64,000 nt of DNA from Herbaspirillum rhizosphaerae (GCF_001189965.1 NZ_LFLU01000006.1:1-64000); one strand, 5' to 3'; positions 54,701-62,915 are shown, numbered from the stretch's first letter. Translations and numbers: made by a program. Notes: generated by a model not told the origin, from the sequence alone.

Positions 54701-55539
54701 TTCAGCACTCCTTGTGCGGACAAAATTTCTTGTGCCTTGTCGCGTTCGCTCAGCAATTCAGCGAAGGCGGGAATCTTGTCGTCGCGCTCGATCAGTGTCG
54801 GGCGTTCGCCGATGCGTTCGATCAGATGACGGTACAAGCGCCAGACCGGCTCGATCACCGGGGCGTCGTGCGAGTCGATCAGCAGCGGCGTGTCGGCACT
54901 CTCGTCGCCGTCTTCGCTATGTCCGGCCAGATGGATTTCCATGATCGCCCCGGCCGGCAGATTGTCGAGATAGGTGCGTGCGTCGTAACCGATGTTGTGC
55001 GCGCTGACATAGACGTTGTTGACGTCGACCAGCAATCCGCAACCGGTGCGGCGCACCAGCTCGTCGAGGAAGTCGGTTTCGCTCCAGTCGTGGTTGTCCA
55101 TGCGCAGGTAGTGCGATGGATTTTCAATGGCAATGCGGCGTTGCAGTTGCTCTTGCGTGCGCTGGATGTTGGCGGCGACGCGCACCAGGATGTCGCTGGT
55201 GCGCGGCACCGGCAACAAGTCGGGATAATAGCGGCCGTCCAACGTCGACCAGGCCAGATGTTCGGATATCAGCGCCGGCTCGACCCGGCGTATCAGTTCT
55301 TTCAGGCGCTGCAGGTGTTGCCGGTCGGGAGCAGCTTCTCCCGCCAGCGACAGCGACACCCCGTGCAGCGACACCGGATGGCGGCTGCGGACGGCGTCCA
55401 GCCATGCCAGCCGCGGACCGCCCGCCATCAGGTAATTCTCGGGATGGACTTCGAACCACATCCCGGCTTCGGCGCATTGCAACGCCTCATCGAAATGTTG
55501 CGGCTTCAATCCCAGTCCGGCGCCAAGTGTCGCTGTCAT
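54697..55539 (-). CDS. bufB: MNIO (DUF692) family multinuclear non-haem iron oxidative enzyme
   Basis: A 280-residue TIM-barrel enzyme. The iron-binding residues of the family can be read as GMWFEVHPENYL, VSLHGVSLSL, ISEHLAWS, IENPSHYL, LLVDVNNVYVSAHN, MEIHLAGHS and DSHDAPV. MNIO enzymes modify Cys residues of ribosomally made peptides, in bufferins to thiooxazole-type heterocycles. The substrate here should be the BufA-like protein encoded 25 bp upstream. The start has a GGAG site. It is coupled to bufC by a 4-bp overlap. Confidence 0.94.
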   Translation of the reverse strand: MTATLGAGLGLKPQHFDEALQCAEAGMWFEVHPENYLMAGGPRLAWLDAVRSRHPVSLHGVSLSLAGEAAPDRQHLQRLKELIRRVEPALISEHLAWSTLDGRYYPDLLPVPRTSDILVRVAANIQRTQEQLQRRIAIENPSHYLRMDNHDWSETDFLDELVRRTGCGLLVDVNNVYVSAHNIGYDARTYLDNLPAGAIMEIHLAGHSEDGDESADTPLLIDSHDAPVIEPVWRLYRHLIERIGERPTLIERDDKIPAFAELLSERDKAQEILSAQGVLK

Positions 55540-55564
55540 TTCAGGCTCCTGCTCCTGTGTGCAA

Positions 55565-55843
55565 TCAGATTGCAGTCAGGGAACCGGCGCCCTTCGGGGT
55601 CTTGATGCTGGTGCAGGTGCCGGCAGGAACGTTCTTCCAGGCGTTGCCCTGGTAATCCATCTTGGCGGTGCCGGCGCAAGTCGTGCCTTCGCCTGCCTTG
55701 CAATCGTTCTGGCCGGCCAGCGAGACGCCGTAGCATTTTTCAACGGCGGTCTTGGCTGCGGCTGGTGTGTTTTGCGCCATGGCGATACCGGATGTCAGAG
55801 CAGCCAGGGTGAAAGCGGCAGTTGCGAGTTTGATGGTGTTCAT
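55565..55843 (-). CDS. bufA: Bufferin-type (DUF2282) exported Cys-rich RiPP precursor
   Basis: 92 residues. A Sec signal ([13 protein letters not shown]...IAMA, cleavage after Ala23) precedes a ~69-residue mature part with four Cys at 37, 48, 56 and 77, in the family pattern [31 protein letters not shown] and PAGTC. DUF2282 proteins are precursors of bufferins, copper-binding metallophores whose Cys residues are modified by MNIO enzymes before or during export. It is the first gene of the operon bufA-bufB-bufC-doxX and is preceded by a sigma-type promoter element at 55928-55953. Confidence 0.93.
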   Translation of the reverse strand: MNTIKLATAAFTLAALTSGIAMAQNTPAAAKTAVEKCYGVSLAGQNDCKAGEGTTCAGTAKMDYQGNAWKNVPAGTCTSIKTPKGAGSLTAI

Positions 55844-55927
55844 GAGGTACTCCTTGAAGATGAATGGATTGTTGAGAGAAGCAGATATCCGCCGGAAGCG
55901 TTCTTTTGCAGATGATCTGAACGTTAG

Positions 55928-55953
55928 TTCGTCGCACCATGGCGTTCGGTTAC
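55928..55953 (-). promoter_or_regulatory. ECF sigma (SigF-type) promoter of the bufferin operon
   Basis: On the minus strand: GTAACC (55953-55948), 16 bp, CGAA (55931-55928). The CGAA is ~85 bp before the bufA ATG. The same hexamer, spacing and tetramer occur in the opposite direction at 55998-56023, with the flanks CTGTAACCG shared. As I recall, the Caulobacter SigF promoter is of this form. Confidence 0.78.
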
Positions 55954-55997
55954 AGCAAATTGAAAATAAATTTGAAAATATTTATTTTGCAAACGCT

Positions 55998-56023
55998 GTA
56001 ACCGGATCCGTCATGCCAACGAA
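55998..56023 (+). promoter_or_regulatory. ECF sigma (SigF-type) promoter of the orphan nrsF-like gene
   Basis: GTAACC (55998-56003), 16 bp, CGAA (56020-56023), ~70 bp before the ATG at 56093. It matches the divergent element upstream of bufA in both boxes and in the exact spacer length. Confidence 0.78.
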
Positions 56024-56092
56024 CATATAGACAAGGCGTCTTGCCGGACCGGTGGCGGTCCAGGGGCAGAAGACGCGAGGATGGAGAATTTG

Positions 56093-56737
56093 ATGAAAAC
56101 ACCTGACCTGGTGTCCATGCTTGCTACAGGAACAACACGCAGCGATCCCGATATATTGGGCAAGCGACTTGGACTGGCCTTGCTGATCGGCCTGATCGGC
56201 GCGTCTGCGCTGCTGGTGGCGGCTTACGGAATACGCGGCGACATGCCGGAACTGCTGGCGACGCCCTTGTTCTGGATCAAGGTATCGTTTCCGCTGGCGA
56301 TCCTGATGTCGGCGCAGGGCATCACCGCACGGCTGGCGCGTCCGGGGGCTTTGCTCGGACTGCAGCGGCTGATCCTGCTGGGCTTGCCGGTGCTGGCGAT
56401 CTGGCTGGCGAGTATCGGCTTTCTGCTGCTGGCGCCGCCGTCGCTGCGGCTGGCCTTGGTGCTGGGTTCGACCTGGCAGGTCTGCTCATTGAATATTGCA
56501 CTGCTGTCGCTGCCGACTTTCTTTTCGATGTTCTGGGCCATGCGCGGCCTGGCGCCGACGCGGCTGATGCTGACCGGCGCCAGCATCGGGCTGGTGGCCG
56601 GCGCACAGGGCGTGGTGGTCTACACCTTATATTGCACGGAAATGACGATGCCCTTCTGGGGCGTCTGGTATGTGATCGGCATGCTGGCGCCGACGGCGGT
56701 GGGCGCCCTGCTCGGTCCGCGCTTGCTGCGCTGGTAG
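56093..56737 (+). CDS. Orphan NrsF-family (DUF1109) anti-sigma factor, second copy
   Basis: 214 residues with six hydrophobic helices. The N-terminus MKTPDLVSMLATG is nearly the same as that of the sigma-linked copy at 58082 ([13 protein letters not shown]). The sensor Cys positions are kept: TWQVCSLNIALLSLPT and YTLYCTEMTMPFWG, though the second site has one Cys where the other copy has two (YCLHCPEM). The ATG at 56093 has GGAG 6 bp upstream; one at 56081 is less well placed. NrsF proteins hold an ECF sigma factor at the membrane until metal or thiol stress. No sigma gene adjoins this copy, but a SigF-type promoter does, suggesting negative feedback. Confidence 0.86.
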   Translation: MKTPDLVSMLATGTTRSDPDILGKRLGLALLIGLIGASALLVAAYGIRGDMPELLATPLFWIKVSFPLAILMSAQGITARLARPGALLGLQRLILLGLPVLAIWLASIGFLLLAPPSLRLALVLGSTWQVCSLNIALLSLPTFFSMFWAMRGLAPTRLMLTGASIGLVAGAQGVVVYTLYCTEMTMPFWGVWYVIGMLAPTAVGALLGPRLLRW

Positions 56738-56754
56738 AGGGTGTAGTGATCTGT

Positions 56755-57339
56755 TCAGGGATCGAGCAAGGCCGCAACCGGCCGCACCAGTCCTTCGAGC
56801 AAGGCGCGCTCGGGACGGGTGCGCGCCAGCACGCGGATACCGAGCAAGGTGCTCAGCAAGACGCGCCCCATGTCGTCCGCCGATTGACCGGAAGAAATGC
56901 TGCCGTCGCGCTGGCCGGCGGCGACGCAGCGGCGGAAGAAGGATTCCACCTGCACCAGCACGTCGGCAACCACTCGCTGGAATTCGGGATCGTGCGGCGC
57001 GACTTCCAGCGCCGAGTTGACCAGCATGCAACCCTTGCGGTCCTTGTCCGCCAGCGAGCGTTTGATGATTTCGTTGAAGAAGGCGGCGATGGCGGCGCGC
57101 GGCGGCATGTGGTTTTCGAAACGGCCGACGCGGTCAAGGAAACTCTGCTCGACGTAACGGTCCAGCGCACGCCGGTACAGGGCGCGCTTGTCGCCGAAGG
57201 CGTTGTAGAGGCTGGCGCCGGTGATGCCCATGCTGTCGGCCAGGTCGCGCACCGACGTGGCTTCGTAGCCGCGGGCCCAGAAACATTGGACGGCGGCGTC
57301 AAGCGCTGCCGCTTCGTCGAATTCGCGTGGTCGTGCCAT
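56755..57339 (-). CDS. TetR/AcrR-family transcriptional regulator
   Basis: 194 residues. The helix-turn-helix is ALDAAVQCFWARGYEATSVRDLADSMGITGASLYNAFGDKRALYRRAL. The C-terminal domain has KGCMLVNSALEVAPHDPEF, with a Cys found in a subgroup that often senses electrophiles. It is inserted between the two anti-sigma genes, convergent with the first and divergent from the sigma gene. Its target is not evident; autoregulation is likely (see 57390-57420). Confidence 0.9.
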   Translation of the reverse strand: MARPREFDEAAALDAAVQCFWARGYEATSVRDLADSMGITGASLYNAFGDKRALYRRALDRYVEQSFLDRVGRFENHMPPRAAIAAFFNEIIKRSLADKDRKGCMLVNSALEVAPHDPEFQRVVADVLVQVESFFRRCVAAGQRDGSISSGQSADDMGRVLLSTLLGIRVLARTRPERALLEGLVRPVAALLDP

Positions 57340-57389
57340 GAGACGTGTCGTATCGGCTTGATTGCCGTGATTGCTCTGTTATTGCGGCT

Positions 57390-57420
57390 AGTATATCATT
57401 TTAAAACAACCGATCTAAAA
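57390..57420 (-). promoter_or_regulatory. Promoter/operator region of the TetR gene
   Basis: On the minus strand, TTAGAT (57418-57413), 17 bp, TATACT (57395-57390) makes a reasonable sigma70 promoter ~50 bp from the ATG. The spacer contains the short inverted arms TTTTA and TAAAA around AACAACCGATC, a possible operator. The ECF sigma gene starts on the other side, so the same site could affect it. Confidence 0.45.
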
Positions 57421-57500
57421 CACGCCGCAGCACCATTGATGTCTGCGACCGATCATTGCTTTAGCCCAAAACCAAGCCATCGCCATTGCCTGGCCGCCTG

Positions 57501-58085
57501 ATGAAGCGACTGACAACAACAGCAGAAACCGATCCGGGGATGTCCGTCGAGGAGCGCTTGAAGGCGTTGCTTCTGGCCGGACTGGACGGCAATGAAACTG
57601 CCTATCACGCCTTCCTCAACGAACTCAGCGGCCGCCTGCGCGCCTATGTCAGGAAGCGCCTGTTCCATCTGCACGAGGAGGTCGAGGATATCGTGCAGGA
57701 AACCTTGCTGGCCGTCCACAACGCGCGCCACACCTACCGCGCGGAAGAACCGCTGACGGCGTGGGTGTATGCGATTGCGCGCTACAAGCTGATGGATTTC
57801 CTGCGCATGCGCTCGCGTCACGACGCCTTCAACGAGCCGCTGGACGACTATGTCGACATCTTCTCCAGCTCCGACGACGAGCCGGCCAACGACGCCAAGC
57901 GCGACATCAACGTCTTGCTGGAACAATTGCCGGACAAGCAACGCCTGCCCATCGTTCACGTTAAACTGCAAGGCATGTCGGTGGCGGAAACCGCGCAACT
58001 GACGGGCCTGTCCGAATCCGCCGTTAAAATAGGCATACACCGCGGCCTCAAATCCCTCGCGGCCAAAATACGATTGTTTTCATGA
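57501..58085 (+). CDS. ECF-type RNA polymerase sigma factor, SigF/NrsF group
   Basis: About 194 residues with regions sigma2 ([35 protein letters not shown] and [20 protein letters not shown]) and sigma4 ([44 protein letters not shown]). The stop overlaps the start of an NrsF-like anti-sigma gene by 4 bp, so it is the cognate pair. The start is uncertain: ATG 57501 is used, while TTG 57486 and ATG 57540 are alternatives, none with a strong ribosome site. I found no GTAACC-N16-CGAA element upstream of it, so it does not seem to drive itself. Likely targets are bufA and the orphan nrsF gene. Confidence 0.92.
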   Translation: MKRLTTTAETDPGMSVEERLKALLLAGLDGNETAYHAFLNELSGRLRAYVRKRLFHLHEEVEDIVQETLLAVHNARHTYRAEEPLTAWVYAIARYKLMDFLRMRSRHDAFNEPLDDYVDIFSSSDDEPANDAKRDINVLLEQLPDKQRLPIVHVKLQGMSVAETAQLTGLSESAVKIGIHRGLKSLAAKIRLFS

Positions 58086-58723
58086 AGACCGACGATTTCA
58101 TTTCCATGCTGGCAACCGGTGTCAAACCGGTGGATCGTCACGTGCAGTTCAAGCGTTTCTCGCAAGCCATCCTGGTCGGCGGCGCCGGCGCCTTCATCCT
58201 GATGGTGTTGCGGTTCGGCATCCGCCCGGATATCGGCGTCATGCTGGTCACGCCGCTGTTCTGGTTCAAGATGGCTTTCCCGCTGTCGCTGGCTGCCGCT
58301 TCGCTGTGGCTGCTGACACGCCTGAGCCGCCCCGGCGCCGGCCTGGGAAAACGCTGGATCGCGCCGGCCGCGCCGGTGCTGGTGATCTGGATCGCGGCGC
58401 TGGCCGTGCTGGCGCTTGCGCCGGAAAGCGAACGCCTGAACCTGATCATGGGCTTCACCTGGCGCCGCTGCCCCTTCAATATCGCCATCCTCTCGATACC
58501 GACCTGCGTGACGATCACCTGGGCGGTGCGCCAACTGGCGCCGACGCGCCTGCGCCTGGCCGGCGCCATGGCGGGCTTGCTGGCCGGTTCGGTAGCGACC
58601 GTCGCCTATTGCCTGCACTGCCCGGAAATGGGCATGCCTTTCTGGGGTATCTGGTACCTGGGCGGCATGCTGATTCCCGCCGTGCTGGGATGGATCTTCG
58701 GGCCGGCGCTGTTGCGCTGGTAA
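58082..58723 (+). CDS. nrsF: NrsF-family (DUF1109) membrane anti-sigma factor
   Basis: 213 residues with six membrane helices. It starts in an ATGA overlap with the sigma gene, the standard layout. The N-terminal cytoplasmic [13 protein letters not shown] segment probably binds the sigma factor. Conserved Cys lie in [16 protein letters not shown] and [17 protein letters not shown]; in Caulobacter NrsF, Cys residues are needed for sensing metals. The protein ends [10 protein letters not shown], like the paralogue at 56093 (GPRLLRW). It converges on the AraC gene with 6 bp between. Confidence 0.92.
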   Translation: MKTDDFISMLATGVKPVDRHVQFKRFSQAILVGGAGAFILMVLRFGIRPDIGVMLVTPLFWFKMAFPLSLAAASLWLLTRLSRPGAGLGKRWIAPAAPVLVIWIAALAVLALAPESERLNLIMGFTWRRCPFNIAILSIPTCVTITWAVRQLAPTRLRLAGAMAGLLAGSVATVAYCLHCPEMGMPFWGIWYLGGMLIPAVLGWIFGPALLRW

Positions 58724-58729
58724 ATGCCC

Positions 58730-59671
58730 CTACTCCACGACGTGATGCCTGAGGTATTCGACGTCCTGTAACGGCGATGCGCCGAACAAGCGGCGGTATT
58801 CGCGGCTGAACTGCGACGGGCTTTCGTAACCGACCTGATACGCCACTGTGGCCGCTTCCACGCCGCCGGCCATCAGCATGCGGCGCGCTTCCAGCAGACG
58901 TGTCTGCTTCTGGTATTGCAGCGGACTCATCACGGTAGTCGCCTTGAAGCGGTGATGCAGCGTCGACACGCTCATGCGGACCTGTTTGGCCAGCTTCTCT
59001 ATCGACATCGGCTCGGCATAGTTCTGCTTGATCCACTGAATCGCATCGTTGACGCCGCGCTCCTGATAATGCGACAGCACGGTGTGATACAGCACGTCGC
59101 CGTTCTGCGCCGAGATCAGGCGGTACATGATTTCCTGCTTGAGGATGCGCGACATGGCGGCGATATCCTGCGGCTTTTCCAGCAGGCGTATCAGCCGCAA
59201 GAAAGTCTCTTGCAAATCGATGCTCGATTCTTCGACATAGGCACCGACGCGCGTGCTGCGTTTGGGCGGCGCCGGGATATTGAGTTCGATGATGAAGGCA
59301 GCGATCTCTTTCGGATCGAGGTCGATGCGCACGCCGTAGTACGGCTCCTTCTCATCTGCTTCGACGATCTGCCCGGACACCGGCAAATCGATCGCCGACA
59401 ACACGTAGCTGCCGCTGCCGTAGTGATTGACGGTCTTGCCGATCAGCACCTTCTTGCGGCCTTGCACCACCATGCACATGGATGGCTCCAGCATGCCGCG
59501 GCTCAGCGCCGTGGGTTGGCAGATGCGGATGAAAGAGAGATAAGGGATCGCCGTCAATACATCGCGCTGCGCCGCCGGCACACCGGCGAAATGCGCAGCC
59601 ACCTCCGTCCGCAACTGCGCGAGCAGGTCGGAGGATGGTGCAGCGACGGAATCAGCGTTGGGCGTTTTCAT
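58730..59671 (-). CDS. AraC-family regulator with AraC_N sensor domain
   Basis: 313 residues. The start at 59671 (MKTPNADSV) is used; one at 59683 is possible. The N-terminal cupin-like AraC_N domain includes PTALSRGMLEPSMCMVVQGRKKVLIG and GSYVLSAIDLPVSGQI. The C-terminal double helix-turn-helix has PMSIEKLAKQVRMSVSTLHHRFKATTVMSPLQYQKQTRL and AATVAYQVGYESPSQFSREYRRLFG. Its 5' end overlaps the ALDH 3' end by ~20 bp on the same strand, so they are co-transcribed. Regulators of this type often control aldehyde dehydrogenases and oxidoreductases next door. Confidence 0.92.
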   Translation of the reverse strand: MKTPNADSVAAPSSDLLAQLRTEVAAHFAGVPAAQRDVLTAIPYLSFIRICQPTALSRGMLEPSMCMVVQGRKKVLIGKTVNHYGSGSYVLSAIDLPVSGQIVEADEKEPYYGVRIDLDPKEIAAFIIELNIPAPPKRSTRVGAYVEESSIDLQETFLRLIRLLEKPQDIAAMSRILKQEIMYRLISAQNGDVLYHTVLSHYQERGVNDAIQWIKQNYAEPMSIEKLAKQVRMSVSTLHHRFKATTVMSPLQYQKQTRLLEARRMLMAGGVEAATVAYQVGYESPSQFSREYRRLFGASPLQDVEYLRHHVVE

Positions 59672-61100
59672 GGACCGGGACATCGTAACCAATGATGGCT
59701 TTCGGTTCAACATAAGCTTCCAGACCGTAAGGCCCGAATTCGCGGCCGATGCCGGATTGCTTGAAGCCGCCGAACGGTGCGCGCGGTTCGTCATACAGGC
59801 CGTTGATGAAGACGCGCCCTGCCACGATCTGCGACGCCACGCGGTTGGCGCGCTCCAGGTCGGCGCCGCTGACGTAGCCGTGCAGACCGTAGACGGTGTC
59901 GTTGGCGATGTCGATGGCTTCTTCCTCGGTGCGATACGTCAGGATGGACAAGACCGGGCCGAAGATTTCTTCACGCGCGATGCGCATGTCGTTGGTGACG
60001 TTGACGAACACGGTTGGCTTGACGAAATAGCCATGTTCCAGTCCCTCGGGATGGCCTTCGCCGCCGACCAGCAGCTCGGCGCCTTCTTCCACGCCAAGGA
60101 GGATGTAGCTTTGCACGCGCTCGTATTGCTTGTGCGTGACCAGCGGCCCGATGACGGTGTCTTCATCGCCGGGGTTACCCACCTTCATTGCCGCTACGGC
60201 TTGTTTGACCAGGACCTTGATCTCTTCCAGGCGCTGCTCGGGCACGATCAGGCGTGTTCCTGCGAGGCAAGCCTGGCCGTTGTTGAACGCCGCCGCCATC
60301 ACCGCCTGCGGGATCGCCGTCGCCAGATCGGCGTCGTCGAGCAGGATGTTGGGCGACTTGCCGCCGAGTTCCAGCGTGACGCGCTTCATGGTGTCGACGG
60401 CGCCGCGCGCGATCTGCTTGCCGACGGCGGTCGAGCCGGTGAAGGAAATCTTCGCGATGTCCGGATGGCGCGTGATCTCGGCGCCGACGGTGTCGCCGCG
60501 TCCCGTCACAATATTGAATACGCCCGGCGGCAAACCTGCTTCATGCAGACATTGCGTCAGCAGCTGGGTCTGCATGGCGCTCAGTTCGCTGGGCTTGATG
60601 ACGGTAGTGCTGCCGGCAACCATCGCGGTCGACAGCTTGCTGCAGATGAAGCCATAGTTTGCGTTCCACGGTGTGATCAGGCCGACCACGCCGAGCGGCT
60701 CCATCGTCACGCGCGCCGTACCAGCCTGGCGCACGAAGTCGAAGCTGTTAAGCAACTCGATCGCCAGCAAAAAGCTGTTGGCCGAGCGCGCCACCGTACC
60801 GGCACACATGCGGCGCGTGCCGCCGTATTCCGCGATCATGACTTCGATCAGCTCCTGAGAGCGACGCTGGATGGCGTCATGCATGGCTTGCAGATAACCG
60901 GTGCGTTCTTCCTTGCTGCTGCGCGAAAAACTCTTGTAGGCCGCTTTGGCGGCGGCGATGGCGCGGCGCGCATCCTCTTCGTCAGCCAGGCGGACGTCGG
61001 CGATGGCGGTCTTGTTGGTTGGATTGATCAGCTCCATGATTTCCGTGCCGTGAGGCTGGACGAACTGGCCGTTGATGTAGATTTCATTGATGTGTCGCAT
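59652..61100 (-). CDS. Aldehyde dehydrogenase family protein
   Basis: 482 residues from ATG 61100 (MRHINEIYING), with AGGAAA 6 bp upstream; longer frames do not match the family. The motifs are TPWNANYGFICSKLSTAM (NFP replaced by NAN), SFTGSTAVGK, LELGGKSPN with the catalytic Glu, and NGQACLAGTR with the catalytic Cys. It ends in PFGGFKQSGIGREFGPYGLEAYVEPKAI. It is similar to the general betaine/3-succinoylsemialdehyde-pyridine type; the aldehyde is unknown. It is the first gene of a two-gene unit with the AraC regulator. Confidence 0.92.
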   Translation of the reverse strand: MRHINEIYINGQFVQPHGTEIMELINPTNKTAIADVRLADEEDARRAIAAAKAAYKSFSRSSKEERTGYLQAMHDAIQRRSQELIEVMIAEYGGTRRMCAGTVARSANSFLLAIELLNSFDFVRQAGTARVTMEPLGVVGLITPWNANYGFICSKLSTAMVAGSTTVIKPSELSAMQTQLLTQCLHEAGLPPGVFNIVTGRGDTVGAEITRHPDIAKISFTGSTAVGKQIARGAVDTMKRVTLELGGKSPNILLDDADLATAIPQAVMAAAFNNGQACLAGTRLIVPEQRLEEIKVLVKQAVAAMKVGNPGDEDTVIGPLVTHKQYERVQSYILLGVEEGAELLVGGEGHPEGLEHGYFVKPTVFVNVTNDMRIAREEIFGPVLSILTYRTEEEAIDIANDTVYGLHGYVSGADLERANRVASQIVAGRVFINGLYDEPRAPFGGFKQSGIGREFGPYGLEAYVEPKAIIGYDVPVHENAQR

Positions 61101-61421
61101 GTCGGTTTCCTGGTGAAAGAATGCAGTGGGCATGCGAAACATGGTACGAGTCGAGCACCTGGACACGGTAGACCGATGCTGCCGGAGGATTGCCTGATCC
61201 TGCCGCCCGGTGGATTTTCTTGCCATCGGGATATGCCGGATTGCTTGCATGCAGCGGCCTGCAGACCGGACATCTACCCAAAATCGCCCGGTGCAGCGCA
61301 CCATTTGCGAGCAGCCGTGCACCGCGACACCTCATAACGTGACATATATTTTCACCATTGTTTCTTCCCCGCCATCCCAACATCCTCTGAAACCCTTTTG
61401 CGACAAGGGTTTCCGCCCTTC
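61101..61421. promoter_or_regulatory. Divergent region between the aldehyde dehydrogenase and nitrate assimilation genes
   Basis: About 320 bp without a convincing gene. It contains the dehydrogenase promoter (minus strand) and, near its right end, a hairpin AAACCCTT/AAGGGTTT (about 61390-61412). GC-rich GGTGCA/TGCACC half-sites occur around 61290-61325, where an NtrC-type activator might bind, but no clean consensus pair is visible. Confidence 0.4.
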
Positions 61422-61437
61422 TGGCACAGGCTTTGCA
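61422..61437 (+). promoter_or_regulatory. Sigma54 (RpoN) promoter of the nitrate assimilation operon
   Basis: TGGCACAGGCTTTGCA fits the -24/-12 consensus TGGCACN5TTGCA: GG at 61423-61424 and GC at 61435-61436 are separated by exactly 10 bp. Transcription would begin near 61448, ~130 bp before the transporter ATG, leaving a structured leader. This implies NtrC-type control by nitrogen limitation. Confidence 0.85.
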
Positions 61438-61483
61438 TATACCCGGATACGGATCAACGACGATCCCCCCAATTCTTAATGCC

Positions 61484-61566
61484 GATCTAAAGACGGATCT
61501 GCAGGACAACGGCGTCCGCTTAGCTTGGCATTCTTGCCTTGTTGAGCGGGCGCCTTTTTGTTTTTT
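61484..61566 (+). ncRNA. NasT/ANTAR-type antitermination leader with an intrinsic terminator
   Basis: Two short hairpins carry six-base loops with A at position 1 and G at position 4: GATCT-AAAGAC-GGATC (61484-61499) and GGAC-AACGGC-GTCC (61504-61517). The second overlaps the 5' arm of a terminator: GGCGTCCGCT (61511-61520) pairs with AGCGGGCGCC (61545-61554, one G-U), followed by TTTTTGTTTTTT. This matches the known ANTAR target: NasT binding to the hexaloops would prevent the terminator and allow nitrate-induced read-through into 61578. nasS/nasT are not in the window. Confidence 0.85.
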
Positions 61567-61577
61567 ACGGGATAAAA

Positions 61578-62915
61578 ATGGCCGTCACCTCACCAAGCAG
61601 CTCCAGCAAGGCAGGCAAGATCGAACTGTTCTCGATCAGCTCGCCGCAAATGCGCGCCTTCCATCTGACCTGGATGGCCTTCTTCGTGTGTTTCTTCGCC
61701 TGGTTCGCCTGCGCGCCTTTGATGCCGGTCATCAAGGGCCAGCTCGGCCTGACCATCGAGCAGATCGCCAACATCAATATCGCCGCCGTCGCCGTGACGA
61801 TCCTGGTGCGCCTGATCATCGGCCCGATGTGCGATCGCTACGGTCCGCGCAAGACCTACACCGGCCTGCTGCTGATCGGCGCCATTCCGGTGATCGGCGT
61901 CGGTTTTTCGCAGAGTTATGAAAGCTTCCTGTTCTTCCGCCTGTGCATCGGCGCGGTCGGCGCCAGCTTCGTGATCACGCAGTACCACACCTCGGTGATG
62001 TTCGCGCCTAACGTGGTCGGCACCGCCAACGCGGCGACTGCGGGCTGGGGCAACGCCGGCGGCGGCGTGGCGCAAGGCCTGATGCCTTTGCTGCTGGCTG
62101 CGATGCTGATGCTGGGCGTGGGCGACTACCTCGGCTGGCGCGTGGCGCTGCTGGTGCCGGGCCTGCTGATGCTGGTGATGGCGGCGCTGTACTGGCACTT
62201 CACCCAGGATTGCCCGCAAGGCAATTTCGATGAATTGCGCGCTGCCGGCATCACGATTGAAAGCGGCAAAAAAGGCGGCTGGGCAAGTTTCCGCGCGGCC
62301 AGCGCCAATTACCGCGTGTGGATGCTGTTCGTCACCTACGGCGCCTGCTTCGGCGTGGAAATCTTCATCCACAACATCGCCGCCATCTATTACGTCGATC
62401 ACTTCGGCCTGTCTTTGAAGAGCGCCGGCATCGCCGCCGCCAGCTTCGGTTTGCTGGCGCTGTTTGCGCGCGCACTGGGCGGCATCATCTCCGACAAGGT
62501 CGCTCTCCGGGGCGGTCTCAATCGCCGCGCCACCCTGCTGTTCGTGATGATGCTGGGCGAAGGCCTGGGCCTGTTGTGGTTTGCCCATGCCGGCAGCGTG
62601 ACGCTGGCCGTCATCGCCATGCTGTGCTTCGGCCTGTTCACACACATGGCCTGCGGTGCGACCTATGCACTGGTGCCTTTTATCGATCGCAAGGCGCTGG
62701 GCGGCGTGGCCGGCATCATCGGCGCGGGCGGCAACGTCGGTGCGGTGCTGGCGGGCTTCCTGATGAAGAGCCTCGGCAATACGCAACAGACGCTGAGCAT
62801 GCTGGGTGTGCTGGTGACGGTATCGGCGCTGTGCGCCATCGCTGTACGTTTCACTGCTACCGACAAGAGCGACGAGCCCGCACTTGCCGTCGCCGCCAAT
62901 AACATTCCCGCCTGA
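61578..62915 (+). CDS. Nitrate/nitrite MFS transporter (NarK/NasA family)
   Basis: 445 residues with 12 helices. The start at 61578 (MAVTSPSS) fits the family; upstream codons lie in the leader terminator. Nitrate-signature motifs are GWGNAGGGVAQGLMPLLL in helix 5 and GAGGNVGAVLAG in helix 11, with RLIIGPMCDRYGPRKTY in the loop after helix 2. It imports nitrate for assimilation and probably exports nitrite. It is 13 bp before nirB, under sigma54 and leader control. Confidence 0.94.
   Translation: MAVTSPSSSSKAGKIELFSISSPQMRAFHLTWMAFFVCFFAWFACAPLMPVIKGQLGLTIEQIANINIAAVAVTILVRLIIGPMCDRYGPRKTYTGLLLIGAIPVIGVGFSQSYESFLFFRLCIGAVGASFVITQYHTSVMFAPNVVGTANAATAGWGNAGGGVAQGLMPLLLAAMLMLGVGDYLGWRVALLVPGLLMLVMAALYWHFTQDCPQGNFDELRAAGITIESGKKGGWASFRAASANYRVWMLFVTYGACFGVEIFIHNIAAIYYVDHFGLSLKSAGIAAASFGLLALFARALGGIISDKVALRGGLNRRATLLFVMMLGEGLGLLWFAHAGSVTLAVIAMLCFGLFTHMACGATYALVPFIDRKALGGVAGIIGAGGNVGAVLAGFLMKSLGNTQQTLSMLGVLVTVSALCAIAVRFTATDKSDEPALAVAANNIPA

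Noticed and set aside
59658-61337. A 559-codon plus-strand frame opposite the aldehyde dehydrogenase
   Set aside because: Antisense shadow with unnatural His/Arg/Gln-rich composition; the minus-strand gene has all ALDH catalytic motifs.
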